NCBI GenBank assembly: GCA_015057205.1
Contig: SVEW01000052.1
Location: 1-15,357, forward strand
DNA: 15,357 nt
Origin: Lachnospiraceae bacterium
GTDB lineage: Bacteria; Bacillota; Clostridia; Lachnospirales; Lachnospiraceae
Direction of reading: 5' to 3'
Shown here: one piece after another, positions 15,236-15,357 of the stretch
Position numbering within the stretch: the stretch's first letter is position 1
Layout of the letters: every line of letters begins with the position of its first letter
Translations under genes and position numbers: made by a program
Notes under the pieces: generated by a model
Databases searched by the model: none
Seen by the model: the letters and a program-made list of their open reading frames with translations, nothing else
What the model was told of the DNA's origin: nothing

Positions 15236-15268
15236 GAGTAGGAGGCGGTGACTAACCGCCGTCCTCTC
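15236..15268 (-). ncRNA. Group II intron domain VI with branch-point A
   Basis: Minus-strand RNA: basal stem GAG / CTC, then AGGA / UCCU, then a distal GGCGGU / ACCGCC stem with a UAGUC loop and one bulged C. A single unpaired A (complement of 15239) lies between UCCU and CUC, 7 bases from the predicted 3' end, exactly where the branch-point adenosine of group II introns sits. Confidence 0.85.
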
Positions 15269-15270
15269 AC

Positions 15271-15302
15271 AACACCGTACGTACCGTTCGGTATACGGCG
15301 CT
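15271..15302 (-). ncRNA. Group II intron domain V (catalytic core)
   Basis: Minus-strand RNA folds as a lower helix CGCCGUA / UACGGUG (with the conserved G-U pair), a two-base CG bulge on the 3' side, and an upper helix UACC / GGUA capped by GAAC. The lower helix starts with the catalytic triad CGC. Size, bulge position and spacing to domain VI fit domain V. Confidence 0.87.
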
Positions 15303-15303
15303 T

Positions 15304-15357
15304 TCAATAGTTGACGTGCACAGACTGATAGGCCGTGGCTAAATCATAAAAGCCACT
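15304..15357 (-). CDS. Group II intron-encoded protein, C-terminal end only
   Basis: The minus strand is open for 17 codons, encoding SGFYDLATAYQSVHVNY and a TGA stop at 15304-15306, immediately before domain V. This is where the reverse transcriptase/maturase ORF of a bacterial intron normally ends (in domain IV). The residues visible are only the C-terminal tail; no reverse transcriptase motif is in the window, so identity rests on position rather than on domains. Confidence 0.6.
   Translation of the reverse strand, partial: SGFYDLATAYQSVHVNY

Larger units (their letters stand above)
15233..15357 (-). mobile_element. Group II intron, 3' end (continues past the right edge)
   Basis: The minus strand carries the catalytic 3' part of a group II intron: the end of the intron ORF, domain V, domain VI and the 3' splice site (ending CTCGAT at about 15233, give or take a few bases). 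The catalytic triad reads CGC, as in the group IIC intron of Oceanobacillus iheyensis, so class C is my best guess. The intron is antisense to the TSCPD gene and lies in the intergenic space just past its stop. The 5' half, including domain I and the exon-binding sites, is outside the window, so full class and activity cannot be judged. Confidence 0.85.

Noticed and set aside
1..15357. CRISPR array, tRNA, rRNA, riboswitch or T-box
   Set aside because: No regularly spaced direct repeats, no tRNA-like cloverleaf, no rRNA sequence, and no known leader motif was recognised in any of the intergenic regions.

Overview
The window looks like a stretch of core chromosome from a flagellated, low-to-moderate GC Clostridia bacterium, most likely a member of the Lachnospiraceae. 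This rests on Gram-positive style ribosome binding sites (AGGAGG types), Bacillus-like sigma-A promoters, and protein sequences and gene order of the Firmicutes type (mbl next to two flagellar rod/hook genes; a uvrB-uvrA pair; SecA with a C-terminal zinc motif). No species name can be given from sequence alone. Almost every gene lies on the minus strand, so the layout is best read from right to left.

From the right edge leftwards: the last ~125 bases are the 3' end of a group II intron on the minus strand, with recognisable domain V, domain VI with a bulged branch-point A, and the last 17 codons of the intron-encoded protein. It sits about five bases past the stop codon of a small plus-strand gene for a cysteine-rich TSCPD-domain protein. 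That gene is divergent from secA, and the 165-bp spacer holds a promoter for each direction. secA is followed, 6 bp on, by a membrane-anchored N-acetylmuramoyl-L-alanine amidase that starts with GTG. A terminator closes this pair. The same ~60 bp also carries a candidate LexA operator and an extended -10 promoter for uvrB-uvrA, whose coding regions overlap by 8 bp (nucleotide excision repair, apparently under SOS control).

Between uvrA and mbl lies the only long non-coding stretch (6147-6540). It holds the uvrA terminator, two strong plus-strand-type hairpins that may belong to a small RNA or an old insertion-element end, a set of helically phased T/A tracts, and a near-consensus promoter for mbl. 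The mbl operon continues with a FlgF-like and a FlgG-like rod/hook protein and a single-domain FlgJ-type rod-binding protein, ending in a terminator. This is the same neighbourhood as mbl-flhO-flhP in Bacillus subtilis.

After the flagellar terminator come recD2 (TTG start) and comF, which overlap by 7 bp; comF runs off the left edge with its phosphoribosyltransferase motif already visible. The window therefore combines cell shape and flagellar rod genes, DNA repair and uptake genes, and secretion and cell-wall genes. I see no new defence or biosynthetic system. The points most worth checking are the group II intron junction, the LexA/terminator/promoter overlap before uvrB, the bent DNA upstream of mbl, and the unexplained hairpin block at about 6391-6500.
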